Assembly (NCBI GenBank): GCA_045636145.1
Contig: JAZTWV010000021.1
Coordinates: forward strand, 1 to 46,273
DNA from: Flemingiibacterium sp045636145
GTDB lineage: Bacteria; Bacillota; Clostridia; Oscillospirales; CAG-272
Reading direction: 5' to 3'
DNA length: 46,273 nucleotides
Shown: positions 26,244 through 32,398 of the stretch, piece by piece
How positions within the stretch are numbered: the first letter of the stretch is position 1
Layout of the letters: each line of letters begins with the position of its first letter
Notes under the pieces: generated by a model
Seen by the model: the letters and a program-made list of their open reading frames with translations, nothing else
The model's database searches: none
Told to the model about the DNA's origin: nothing
Made by a program: the position numbers and the translations under genes

Positions 26244-26470
26244 TACTCGCGCACCTCGCTTGCCTGCTGTCTGCGCTTTTTGGGGACGCTTTGCGTTTCG
26301 GTATTGGAAACATCTCTGCCTATGACAAAGGGAATTGCGTTTTCGCGCACCATCTGACTCAGAAAAATGTTTACCGCAGTGGAAAGGTCGAGACCAAACT
26401 CAGAAAGCAGTTTTTGTGCTTTCTGCTTTGTGTCGGCATCAAGGGTTATGTTGGTTGATACTTTAGCCAT
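26243..26470 (-). CDS. RelB/DinJ-family antitoxin without adjacent toxin
   Basis: 75 residues. The N-terminal ribbon-helix-helix pattern VSTNITLDADTKQKAQKLLSEFGLDLSTAVNIFL is typical of RelB/DinJ antitoxins, which bind DNA as dimers and neutralise a RelE/YafQ RNase. No toxin gene follows; instead the stop overlaps miaA. The C-terminus (residues 57-75, SVPKKRRQQASEVRE) is basic and does not look like a toxin-wrapping helix. A palindrome in its leader could be its operator. It may now serve as a stand-alone repressor of its own transcript, which would place miaA under its control (inference). Confidence 0.85.
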   Translation of the reverse strand: MAKVSTNITLDADTKQKAQKLLSEFGLDLSTAVNIFLSQMVRENAIPFVIGRDVSNTETQSVPKKRRQQASEVRE

Positions 26471-26482
26471 AAATTTCCGATA

Positions 26483-26499
26483 CTTTCGCGCGGCGAAAG
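26483..26499 (-). promoter_or_regulatory. Palindrome in the antitoxin-miaA leader (possible operator)
   Basis: CTTTCGC (26483-26489) and GCGAAAG (26493-26499) form a 7-bp perfect inverted repeat with a three-base centre, 13 bases upstream of the antitoxin ATG and downstream of its promoter. It is a plausible ribbon-helix-helix binding site or an mRNA hairpin. Confidence 0.5.
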
Positions 26500-26554
26500 C
26501 TTCCTTCCGTCAGATTTTTGAGCAGATGCAAGCTGTTTTGCTCTCTATGCGCAT

Positions 26555-26583
26555 ATTATACCACAAATATACACGTTTGTCAA
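26555..26583 (-). promoter_or_regulatory. Sigma-A promoter of antitoxin-miaA
   Basis: On the minus strand, TTGACA (26583-26578), a 17-base spacer and TATAAT (26560-26555): a perfect housekeeping promoter about 85 bases before the antitoxin start. Confidence 0.9.
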
Positions 26584-26660
26584 TAGGTAATACGTAAAAA
26601 ATGTAAAAAAATCAGCATAAAATGCGCATAAAGTCGTAAAACCACTAAAAAGAGAAAAAA

Positions 26661-26734
26661 TTCCGTCCGGAAGAACGGAAAAACAAAAAGTATGCCCTCA
26701 TCACAGCACAAATTTGCCGTGATAAGGGCATACT
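26661..26734 (-). terminator. Terminator after dapB
   Basis: AGTATGCCCT (26689-26698) pairs with AGGGCATACT (26725-26734), and the inner arms ATCAC/GTGAT continue the stem. On the minus strand it is followed by TTTTTGTTTTT. A second small hairpin (TTCCGT/ACGGAA, 26661-26680) follows. It lies about 20 bases past the dapB stop. Confidence 0.88.
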
Positions 26735-26754
26735 GATTTTTTGTTTTTTAGGGT

Positions 26755-27516
26755 TTACTCGCCTGCAATCATTCTTGACATATCGTAGGAGCCTGCCGGC
26801 TTTCCAACAATATACGCCGCCGCTCTCAGTGCGCCGCGTGCGAATACATCGCGGGATGCCGCGCTGTGGCTCACCGTTATTATTTCGTCCGCTCCGCAGA
26901 ACATTATGTCGTGCTCGCCGACGATAGTGCCGCCGCGTACTGCGCTGATACCAATCTCATTTTTGCGGCGCGGCTCACGTCTTGACTGACGCTCGTATGT
27001 ATATTCCGCGTCGAAATCCACCGTGTCGGCAACCGCATCGGCTATCATAAGAGCTGTTCCGCTGGGGGCATCCAGCTTTTTGTTGTGATGCTTTTCGACG
27101 ATCTCAATATCGAAGTCACTGCCAAGCACCGCCGCCGCTTTTTTAGCAAGCTCGATAAGCAGATTTATACCGATGGACATATTTCTTGAATAGAAAACGG
27201 GGATGAATTTTGCAGCTTCCTTTATAAGTGCCGTTTCCTCCTCTGTATGTCCTGTGGTGCAGATAACGATGGGGAGCTTTTTATTTATGGCGAATTCAAG
27301 CAGCTTCGGTGTGGCTGAGTGATGGGAAAAGTCGATGATAGCATCAACCTCCACATTCACCTCATCGGGGGTACTGAATATCGGTATGGTATCAACAGAG
27401 GGAACAACATCGATACCGGCAACTATTTTGTATTCTTCGCTGCTGTCCGCCGCCGCACGGGTAGCCTTGCCCATGCGACCGGAAATTCCGGAGAAAAGTA
27501 TTCTGGTTTCCTTCAT
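26755..27516 (-). CDS. dapB: 4-hydroxy-tetrahydrodipicolinate reductase
   Basis: 253 residues. The N-terminal nucleotide-binding site is ILFSGISGRMGKATR, and the catalytic and substrate motif is EIVEKHHNKKLDAPSGTA. GEHDIMF and the late FARGALRAA are also conserved. DapB reduces the DapA product with NAD(P)H in the lysine/diaminopimelate pathway, which here also supplies dipicolinate for spores. It lies 52 bases after dapA and shares its riboswitch-controlled transcript. Confidence 0.96.
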   Translation of the reverse strand: MKETRILFSGISGRMGKATRAAADSSEEYKIVAGIDVVPSVDTIPIFSTPDEVNVEVDAIIDFSHHSATPKLLEFAINKKLPIVICTTGHTEEETALIKEAAKFIPVFYSRNMSIGINLLIELAKKAAAVLGSDFDIEIVEKHHNKKLDAPSGTALMIADAVADTVDFDAEYTYERQSRREPRRKNEIGISAVRGGTIVGEHDIMFCGADEIITVSHSAASRDVFARGALRAAAYIVGKPAGSYDMSRMIAGE

Positions 27517-27568
27517 TTTTGATCTCCTGTGTTTGCGTTTATTACGTGGTACGATATGTGCAGGGGGA

Positions 27569-28459
27569 TTATATTACGCCGTATTCTTTCATAACTGCCG
27601 CAAGCTTTGCCTTGTTTGCATCCTCCATCTCGCAGAGGGGAAGACGCATTTCCTCGGAGCAGAAGCCCATGAGTGCCATGGCGGTCTTTACGGGTACGGG
27701 ATTTACTTCGCAGAAAAGTGTGTTTGCAAGCTTCAGAAGCTTTAATTGAAGCTCTGCTGACTCCTTTGCCTTGCCTTCAAACCAAAGTCTGCATATGTCG
27801 TGAGTTTCCTTCGGAACTACATTTGAGAGCACGGAGATAACGCCCTTACCGCCAAGGGACAGGATCGGCACGATCTGGTCGTCGTTTCCGCTGTAGATGT
27901 CAAGGTCATTACCAAGCTCTGCCGCGATCTCTGCAATAGCGCTTATGTTGCCGCTTGCTTCCTTGGTTGCAACGATTCTCTCATGCTTTGCAAGCTCCTT
28001 GTATACCGGAAGTGTAATGTTGCAGCCTGTGCGTGAGGGCACGTTGTAAAGAATGATGGGCTTGTCGGTTGCATCAGCAACGGCGAGGAAATTCTTAATC
28101 ATACCCTTCGGGGTTGCCTTGTTGTAGTATGGTGTAACGAGAAGCAGAGCATCTGCTCCGACGTCACAGGCGTATTTCGACAGCTCAATAGCGTATGCGG
28201 TATCGTTTGAGCCTGTACCGGCAATTACGGGAACTCTGCCGGCGGTTTTCTCAACGCAGTAGCGGATGCACTCGCGGTGCTCCTCATCGGTGAGGGTAGA
28301 GGATTCGCCGGTAGTGCCGCAGATAACAATAGCGTCGGTGGAATTTGCTATCTGACGCTCAATAAGCATACCAAGCTGTTCGTAGTTTACCTTGTCGTTT
28401 GTAAACGGGGTAACGATGGCGACAGCCGCGCCTGTGAATACTGTTTCTTTGTTTGACAT
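27569..28459 (-). CDS. dapA: 4-hydroxy-tetrahydrodipicolinate synthase
   Basis: 296 residues, a TIM-barrel aldolase. ICGTTGESSTLTDEEH, the tyrosine in LYNVPSRTGCN, and the Schiff-base lysine in RIVATKEASGN are the standard family motifs. DapA condenses pyruvate with aspartate semialdehyde, the first committed step to diaminopimelate and lysine. The leader carries a lysine riboswitch with a terminator, so expression should fall when lysine is abundant. The start ATG has AAAGGAAG about seven bases upstream. Confidence 0.97.
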   Translation of the reverse strand: MSNKETVFTGAAVAIVTPFTNDKVNYEQLGMLIERQIANSTDAIVICGTTGESSTLTDEEHRECIRYCVEKTAGRVPVIAGTGSNDTAYAIELSKYACDVGADALLLVTPYYNKATPKGMIKNFLAVADATDKPIILYNVPSRTGCNITLPVYKELAKHERIVATKEASGNISAIAEIAAELGNDLDIYSGNDDQIVPILSLGGKGVISVLSNVVPKETHDICRLWFEGKAKESAELQLKLLKLANTLFCEVNPVPVKTAMALMGFCSEEMRLPLCEMEDANKAKLAAVMKEYGVI

Positions 28460-28563
28460 GATAATCTTCCTTTCACTCTGTACGTTTGCGGTGAATTATG
28501 TACAATCGGCGAGGATTTTTTCTGCCGCTTGTTGATACTTAATGAGAAATTTCGCAAACGGTG

Positions 28564-28594
28564 TAAAAAAAATAAAAAACCGGTTGAAAACCGG
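28564..28594 (-). terminator. Attenuator terminator of the dapA lysine riboswitch
   Basis: CCGGTT (28580-28585) and AACCGG (28589-28594) form a short hairpin which on the minus strand runs straight into TTTTTTATTTTTTTT. It lies between the aptamer and dapA and is the likely expression platform. Confidence 0.8.
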
Positions 28595-28649
28595 CTATCC
28601 ATGTACTATAATATATAGGGTACAACGTGACCCGATGATACTTAATACA

Positions 28650-28833
28650 TTAAGATAGCACTCCATCATTATGAATGATGACAGTCGGGCGGATGTTATC
28701 CGACAGACCAGATATGCCGCGCCTCGCCGCGCGGAAAATCTTCGGCACTCAGAGCCTTTCGGTATCGGTCGCAGGCGGCGAAGCCTCGCAGTACCTACTA
28801 TTCGGAGAATGCGCCTCTATCATAACAGTGTTA
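28650..28833 (-). ncRNA. Lysine riboswitch (L-box)
   Basis: Reading the minus strand from about 28825, the conserved L-box blocks appear in order: ATAGAGGCGC, an AGTA following it, GAAAGGCTCTG, AGTGCCGAAG, TCTGGTCTG, ACTGTCATCA and GATGGAGTGCTATC. The closing CTATC pairs with GATAG at the start to form P1. The hairpin CATCATTC/GAATGATG precedes the last block, as in the family. Position upstream of dapA-dapB, a consensus promoter before it and an intrinsic terminator after it agree with a transcriptional lysine-off switch. Not checked with a covariance model. Confidence 0.92.
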
Positions 28834-28849
28834 AATTTTCACTGACAAT

Positions 28850-28878
28850 ATGATAACATATTTACACGCGCTTGTCAA
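28850..28878 (-). promoter_or_regulatory. Sigma-A promoter of the dapA-dapB leader
   Basis: On the minus strand, TTGACA (28878-28873), a 17-base spacer and TATCAT (28855-28850), about 20-30 bases before the riboswitch. Confidence 0.85.
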
Positions 28879-28925
28879 TACCTAACCTTATAAAATTTAC
28901 TGATAAAGGGGGCATATTTTAAGCA

Positions 28926-29990
28926 ATGATAACAAACGAACGTATAAATACTGATCTTACCACAAAGGATTTCTATTACGATCTTCCGGAGGAGCTTATT
29001 GCACAGCATCCAAGCGAGGTGCGTGATATGTCAAGGCTTCTTACGGTGAACAGAAAAACAGGGGCACTTTCCCATAAGGTGTTCCACGATATAATAGATT
29101 ATCTTAACCCCGGCGATGTGCTTGTAATAAACGACTCCAAGGTTATTCCGGCTCGTCTCTACGGCATAAAAGAGGGCACGGGAGCTGAGATAGAATTCGT
29201 CCTGCTCCGGCAAAACGAGCTTGACACGTGGGAAGTCATGGTAAGACCGGGACGGCGCGTGAAGCCCGGCAGTGTTATTATATTCGGAGATGGACTTCTT
29301 CGTGCAGAGGTAAACGAGATTTTAGAGGGCGGAAACCGCCTCGTTAAATTCGTATACGACCACGATGCCTACACTATTTACACACTGCTTGATAAGATAG
29401 GCAGTATGCCGCTTCCGCCTTATATCACAGAACGGCTTTCTGATAAAAGCCGCTATCAGACCGTATACGCCAAAACCGAAGGCTCTGCGGCGGCGCCTAC
29501 GGCAGGTCTCCATTTTACAAAGGAGCTTCTTGAAAAAATAAAGGAAAAGGGTATTGCCATAGCCCCTGTTATGCTTCATGTGGGACTTGGTACGTTCCGT
29601 CCGGTAAAGGTGGACAACCTGACAGACCACGTTATGCATTCGGAGTTTATAAGTGTGAGTGAGGAGTCCGCACGTATCATAAACGAGCGTCGTGCCGCAG
29701 GTGGACGTATTGTGGCAGTGGGAACAACTTCCTGCCGCACCCTTGAATCGGCGGCGGATGACAACGGTGTTGTTCATGCGGTGAACGGCGACACGGGAAT
29801 ATTCATCTACCCCGGCTACAAATTTAAGGCGGTCGATGCGCTTATCACTAATTTCCATCTTCCCGAAAGCACGCTTCTGATGCTCGTTTCCGCTTTCTCC
29901 AGCCGTGAAATAATGCTTTCGGCATATGAGACAGCGATAAAAGAAAGGTACAGGTTTTTCTCATTCGGAGACGCGATGTTTATAGTATAA
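28926..29990 (+). CDS. queA: tRNA preQ1(34) S-adenosylmethionine ribosyltransferase-isomerase
   Basis: 354 residues. Recognised by FYYDLPEELIAQHPSEVRDMSRLL at the start (the DLP..LIAQ.P signature), VINDSKVIPARLYG, AAPTAGLHFT, and the C-terminal TNFHLPESTLLMLVSAF. QueA transfers the ribosyl part of SAM to preQ1 in tRNA, the epoxyqueuosine-forming step. It is divergent from dapA. The Shine-Dalgarno is weak (AAAGGGGG about 14 bases upstream). No tgt or queG lies nearby in the window. Confidence 0.96.
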   Translation: MITNERINTDLTTKDFYYDLPEELIAQHPSEVRDMSRLLTVNRKTGALSHKVFHDIIDYLNPGDVLVINDSKVIPARLYGIKEGTGAEIEFVLLRQNELDTWEVMVRPGRRVKPGSVIIFGDGLLRAEVNEILEGGNRLVKFVYDHDAYTIYTLLDKIGSMPLPPYITERLSDKSRYQTVYAKTEGSAAAPTAGLHFTKELLEKIKEKGIAIAPVMLHVGLGTFRPVKVDNLTDHVMHSEFISVSEESARIINERRAAGGRIVAVGTTSCRTLESAADDNGVVHAVNGDTGIFIYPGYKFKAVDALITNFHLPESTLLMLVSAFSSREIMLSAYETAIKERYRFFSFGDAMFIV

Positions 29991-30002
29991 AAGAAATTTT
30001 GT

Positions 30003-30048
30003 AGGGGTCATTCATGAATGACCCGCGGGCGATTCGTGAATCGCCCCT
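30003..30048 (+). repeat. Small palindromic intergenic repeat, copy A
   Basis: Two adjacent palindromes, GGGTCATTC/GAATGACCC (30005-30024) and GGGCGATTC/GAATCGCCC (30027-30046), inside an outer AGGGG...CCCCT frame. It resembles short dispersed hairpin repeats common between genes in gut Clostridia. A diverged copy with the same order lies at 30812-30862. Confidence 0.7.
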
Positions 30049-30149
30049 TCGATTGTTTTATATGCCGTACACATCGACGATGCGATGTTTATAAAAAATT
30101 ACAACTTTTGCAATATGTGTACATTTCAAAAAAATTAACATTTAATTTA

Positions 30150-30177
30150 TTGACTTTAGCCGATAATATGTTAAGAT
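30150..30177 (+). promoter_or_regulatory. Weak promoter candidate for the toxin-antitoxin pair
   Basis: TTGACT (30150-30155), a 16-base spacer and TAAGAT (30172-30177). Four of six matches at the -10 make this a modest candidate. Confidence 0.4.
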
Positions 30178-30217
30178 AGAGATAGAGAAAACATATACTA
30201 ATGGTGGAATGTATTTT

Positions 30218-30477
30218 ATGATAATAAGATATTCAAAGGATGCTTTGAGATTTTTAGCGAAGCTTGATAAGAAATCGGTTACAAGAATAAGGAGGCTATT
30301 AACGGTCTAACTTTACAACCACCTGTCGGTGATATAAAACTTATGCAGGGGTATACCGATAACCGAAAAAGACTCAGGGTTGGTTCTTGGCGTGTCATCT
30401 ATAAGTATGGTGCGGAGCAGCAAGTTGAAATTCTTTTTATCATTGATGTTGGAAACCGTGGAGATATTTATAAATAG
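30218..30477 (+). pseudogene. RelE/ParE-type toxin, frameshifted
   Basis: The first frame reads MIIRYSKDALRFLAKLDKKSV then TRI and runs to an early stop at codon 32. The rest of the toxin continues in the -1 frame from 30289: KEAINGLTLQPPVGDIK, LMQGYTDNRKRLRVGSWRVIY, then VEILFIIDVGNRGDIYK and a stop at 30475-30477. Restoring a single A in the ATAAGG context would give one 86-residue protein with the complete RelE fold, including the RLRVG.WRV.Y strand and the late Asp-Arg motif. It is either a real inactivating deletion or an assembly error. An intact antitoxin gene follows after 17 bases. Confidence 0.8.
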
Positions 30478-30494
30478 AAAAGGAGGGCAAGCAA

Positions 30495-30713
30495 GTGTCT
30501 AATGTTGCAATGGATGCTGCAAGGCTGATGGATATGTTGCCGGAGGACGACAAGAACTTCGCTTATGAGTTTATAAAGAAGCTTGTGCTTGCGTGGGACC
30601 CCGATTTTACTAAAGTTACCTCCGAGGAAGCAAAGCATATTGCTGCGGCGGAGAACAGCGGATTCGTTGATGAAGCAGATATTGATTGGGATAATCTTGC
30701 CGCATTGCAGTGA
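30495..30713 (+). CDS. Antitoxin paired with the frameshifted RelE-like toxin
   Basis: 72 residues starting at GTG 30495, with a perfect AGGAGG (30481-30486) eight bases upstream. The N-terminal half is helical (MDAARLMDMLPEDDKNFAYEFIKKLVLAWDP). The acidic C-terminus, SEEAKHIAAAENSGFVDEADIDWD, is typical of the toxin-binding tail of small antitoxins found downstream of RelE/ParE toxins in Clostridia. The toxin-first order is less common but known. The antitoxin frame is intact while the toxin frame is broken, consistent with relaxed selection on the toxin. Confidence 0.75.
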   Translation: MSNVAMDAARLMDMLPEDDKNFAYEFIKKLVLAWDPDFTKVTSEEAKHIAAAENSGFVDEADIDWDNLAALQ

Positions 30714-30767
30714 ATTTCAATAAAATAACGCAAGAGAAAAAATCTCTTGCGTTATTTTATTGAAATT
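30713..30767 (+). terminator. Perfect 25-bp hairpin after the antitoxin gene
   Basis: The left arm at 30713-30737 and right arm at 30743-30767 are exact reverse complements over 25 bases, with an AAAAA loop. The left arm starts inside the antitoxin stop codon (TGA). The core GCAAGAGA/TCTCTTGC and the following TTATTTTATT suggest a terminator, but the stem is far longer than needed. Confidence 0.7.
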
Positions 30768-30811
30768 ATACATACTGTAAACATTTGAGTTGCGATCTTC
30801 ATTCAATAAAA

Positions 30812-30862
30812 GCAGAGGACTATTCACAAGCAACCCGTGAGCGATTCCTGAATCGCCTCTGC
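30812..30862 (+). repeat. Small palindromic intergenic repeat, copy B (diverged)
   Basis: GCAGAGG (30812-30818) pairs with CCTCTGC (30856-30862). The interior keeps the ATTCA...ACCCG...GAGCGATTC.TGAATCGCC order of copy A, in the same orientation, with about 30% differences by eye. Between the end of the hairpin and the next gene (30863-31004) the remaining DNA holds only a TTCTCGCGAGAA palindrome (30912-30923). Confidence 0.6.
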
Positions 30863-31004
30863 GGAGAAAACCAATTAAATATTTTTATTTCCTCACCATA
30901 TTTCGACAAAATTCTCGCGAGAAATGTGGTAAAATAATGTCAGTGGCAGGAAAAAAGCCGAAAAAACAGTTATTTTCGAGATTACTCGGAGGAAAGGAAG
31001 TAAA

Positions 31005-31478
31005 ATGGGAAACGCAAAAATGTGTGCTATTTTCGGTGAAGGACCGGACGAGCTTGAATTTGGATACGATGAGGATTATTATCTTTGTGCAATTATGAAA
31101 TACCGCCTTGTGGCAGCTTTGCAGGAATCGGTTATGAAAGGATACGTGGGCTTTGTATCAACTGTTGAGCAGGGCGCTCCCATGTGGGGGGCAGAGGCGT
31201 GCGATGCCATAAAGCAGCTTGGCGGAGAGATAACCTTTACCGCAGCTCCAAACTCCGAGGATCAGGCGGACAGATGGCATCCGGAACGCAGGGAACGGTA
31301 TTTCGGAATGCTTGAGCGAGCTGACGAAATTATTGAACCTGTGGGGGAGCTTTACGGCACCGAATACATACTGAGTCACGCAGACCGTATTATAGTGCTT
31401 GGCGATACTACGCATAAGAGACTGCATGAGCTGACCAAGCGCGCGGAGGATATGGGGATTGAGGTAATCACAGCGTAG
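31005..31478 (+). CDS. SLOG-superfamily (DUF1273/YpsA-like) protein
   Basis: 157 residues. The middle and end resemble DUF1273 (YpsA-like, SLOG superfamily) proteins: LVAALQESVMKGYVGFVSTVEQGAPMWGAEACDAIKQL matches the helix, then G-containing strand, then GxxxWxAE helix of the family, and ADRIIVLGD with the terminal IEVITA completes the Rossmann-like fold. The usual N-terminal CCFTGHRP motif is replaced by MCAIFGEGPDELEFG. SLOG domains bind nucleotide-derived ligands. The start ATG has AGGAAAGGAAG upstream. The function is unknown. Confidence 0.65.
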   Translation: MGNAKMCAIFGEGPDELEFGYDEDYYLCAIMKYRLVAALQESVMKGYVGFVSTVEQGAPMWGAEACDAIKQLGGEITFTAAPNSEDQADRWHPERRERYFGMLERADEIIEPVGELYGTEYILSHADRIIVLGDTTHKRLHELTKRAEDMGIEVITA

Positions 31479-31502
31479 GGCATAATTTGTAGGGCATAAT
31501 TT
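31475..31502 (+). repeat. 14-bp tandem duplication before sigK
   Basis: GTAGGGCATAATTT occurs twice in a row, starting in the last codon of the SLOG gene (its TAG stop is in the first copy). The second copy supplies the GCATAAT -35-like box of the candidate sigma-E promoter of sigK. Confidence 0.8.
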
Positions 31503-31522
31503 GTTGTAAATTCGCATAATAT
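31494..31522 (+). promoter_or_regulatory. Candidate sigma-E promoter for sigK
   Basis: GCATAAT (31494-31500) fits the sigma-E -35 consensus KMATATT in six of seven positions. A 14-base spacer leads to CATAATAT (31515-31522), six of eight to the -10 CATACAAT. sigK is a mother-cell gene under sigma-E in spore formers, so the context agrees. An 11-bp hairpin (31527-31551, GGACG/CGTCC ends) lies right at the predicted transcript start. Confidence 0.55.
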
Positions 31523-31574
31523 GAAAGGACGTCGGTATCATATCGGCGTCCTATTATTTTGTGGGAGGAACATT

Positions 31575-32282
31575 ATGTTCGGATTACTTGAGGGTATGCT
31601 TTCGCACTTTTTGTTTCTGTTTCTTCGAGTAAAGGAAGGCGTGTCATATGAGGGGGCTTTTCCGCCGCCGCTGTCGGCGGAGAAGGAGAGGGAATGCTTC
31701 AGACTAATGCGCGAGGACGGTGATATGGATGCGCGCTCAAAGCTTATCGAACACAATCTGAGGCTTGTGGCACATATTGTAAAAAAGTATTACGCTTCAG
31801 GCAAAAATCAGGATGATCTCATTTCGATAGGTACTATAGGACTTATAAAAGCGGTGGATTCATTCGATCCGAAAAACGGTGCAAGATTTGCTACCTATGC
31901 CGGAAAGTGCTTGCAGAATGAGATACTTATGTACTTTCGCTCACAGAAAAAGCTTGCTGTTGAAGTGTCCATGAATGAGACTATAGATACAGATAAAGAC
32001 GGAAATCCGCTGACATGGGGCGATATCATTGCAACAGAGGATACCATAGCGGACGATCTTGATGTAAAGCTCCGTTCTGCGCGTGCAGTTTCAATTATAA
32101 ACAGCGAGCTTTCGCCAAGGGAACGGCAGGTCATATCAATGCGGTACGGCATCGGCGGAAGATGTGCGGTGACACAGCGGGAGGTGGCAAAAAAGCTTGG
32201 GATTTCACGTTCGTATGTCAGCCGTATCGAGGGGGCAGCTTTGAAGAAAATAGGTGACAGTCTGGGGCGCTATTCGATGTAA
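31575..32282 (+). CDS. sigK: Sporulation sigma factor SigK (with apparent pro-sequence)
   Basis: 235 residues. Region 2 reads LIEHNLRLVAHIVKKYYASGKNQDDLISIGTIGLIKAVDSF, followed by FATYAGKCLQNEILMYFRS. Region 4 ends in TQREVAKKLGISRSYVSRIEGAALKKI, the SigK/SigE type helix-turn-helix. SigK directs late mother-cell genes for coat and cortex. The hydrophobic N-terminus (residues 1-17, MFGLLEGMLSHFLFLFL) before AFPPPLS aligns with the pro-sequence of Bacillus pro-SigK, suggesting activation by an SpoIVFB-type protease; some Clostridia lack it. The gene is not split by a skin element. The start ATG 31575 has GGGAGGA upstream. Confidence 0.92.
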   Translation: MFGLLEGMLSHFLFLFLRVKEGVSYEGAFPPPLSAEKERECFRLMREDGDMDARSKLIEHNLRLVAHIVKKYYASGKNQDDLISIGTIGLIKAVDSFDPKNGARFATYAGKCLQNEILMYFRSQKKLAVEVSMNETIDTDKDGNPLTWGDIIATEDTIADDLDVKLRSARAVSIINSELSPRERQVISMRYGIGGRCAVTQREVAKKLGISRSYVSRIEGAALKKIGDSLGRYSM

Positions 32283-32349
32283 AATGTCGCAAATTGCCGA
32301 TCCGTTTCTCCGACTGCGACAATATCCGCGGTACGAACTGCGGTATCTT

Positions 32350-32358
32350 TGCTATAAT
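32350..32358 (+). promoter_or_regulatory. Extended -10 promoter of the NYN gene
   Basis: TGCTATAAT at 32350-32358 is a perfect extended -10 element. No good -35 box is present at 17 bases, which is common with the TGn extension. The start codon lies 40 bases downstream. Confidence 0.65.
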
Positions 32359-32398
32359 AATAAGGAGTACATAAATTTTATGAAAGGAAAGCTTTTTC

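Noticed and set aside
30281..30300. Programmed -1 frameshift in the toxin gene
   Set aside because: There is no slippery heptamer, only an AGGAGG; a lost base in a run of A explains it more simply. Kept as a check, not a claim.
30912..30923. TTCTCGCGAGAA palindrome as an operator for the SLOG gene
   Set aside because: It is a 12-bp palindrome without a convincing promoter at the right spacing; it may be chance.
32285..32321. TGTCGCA/TGCGACA inverted repeat as sigK terminator
   Set aside because: The loop is long and no T run follows.
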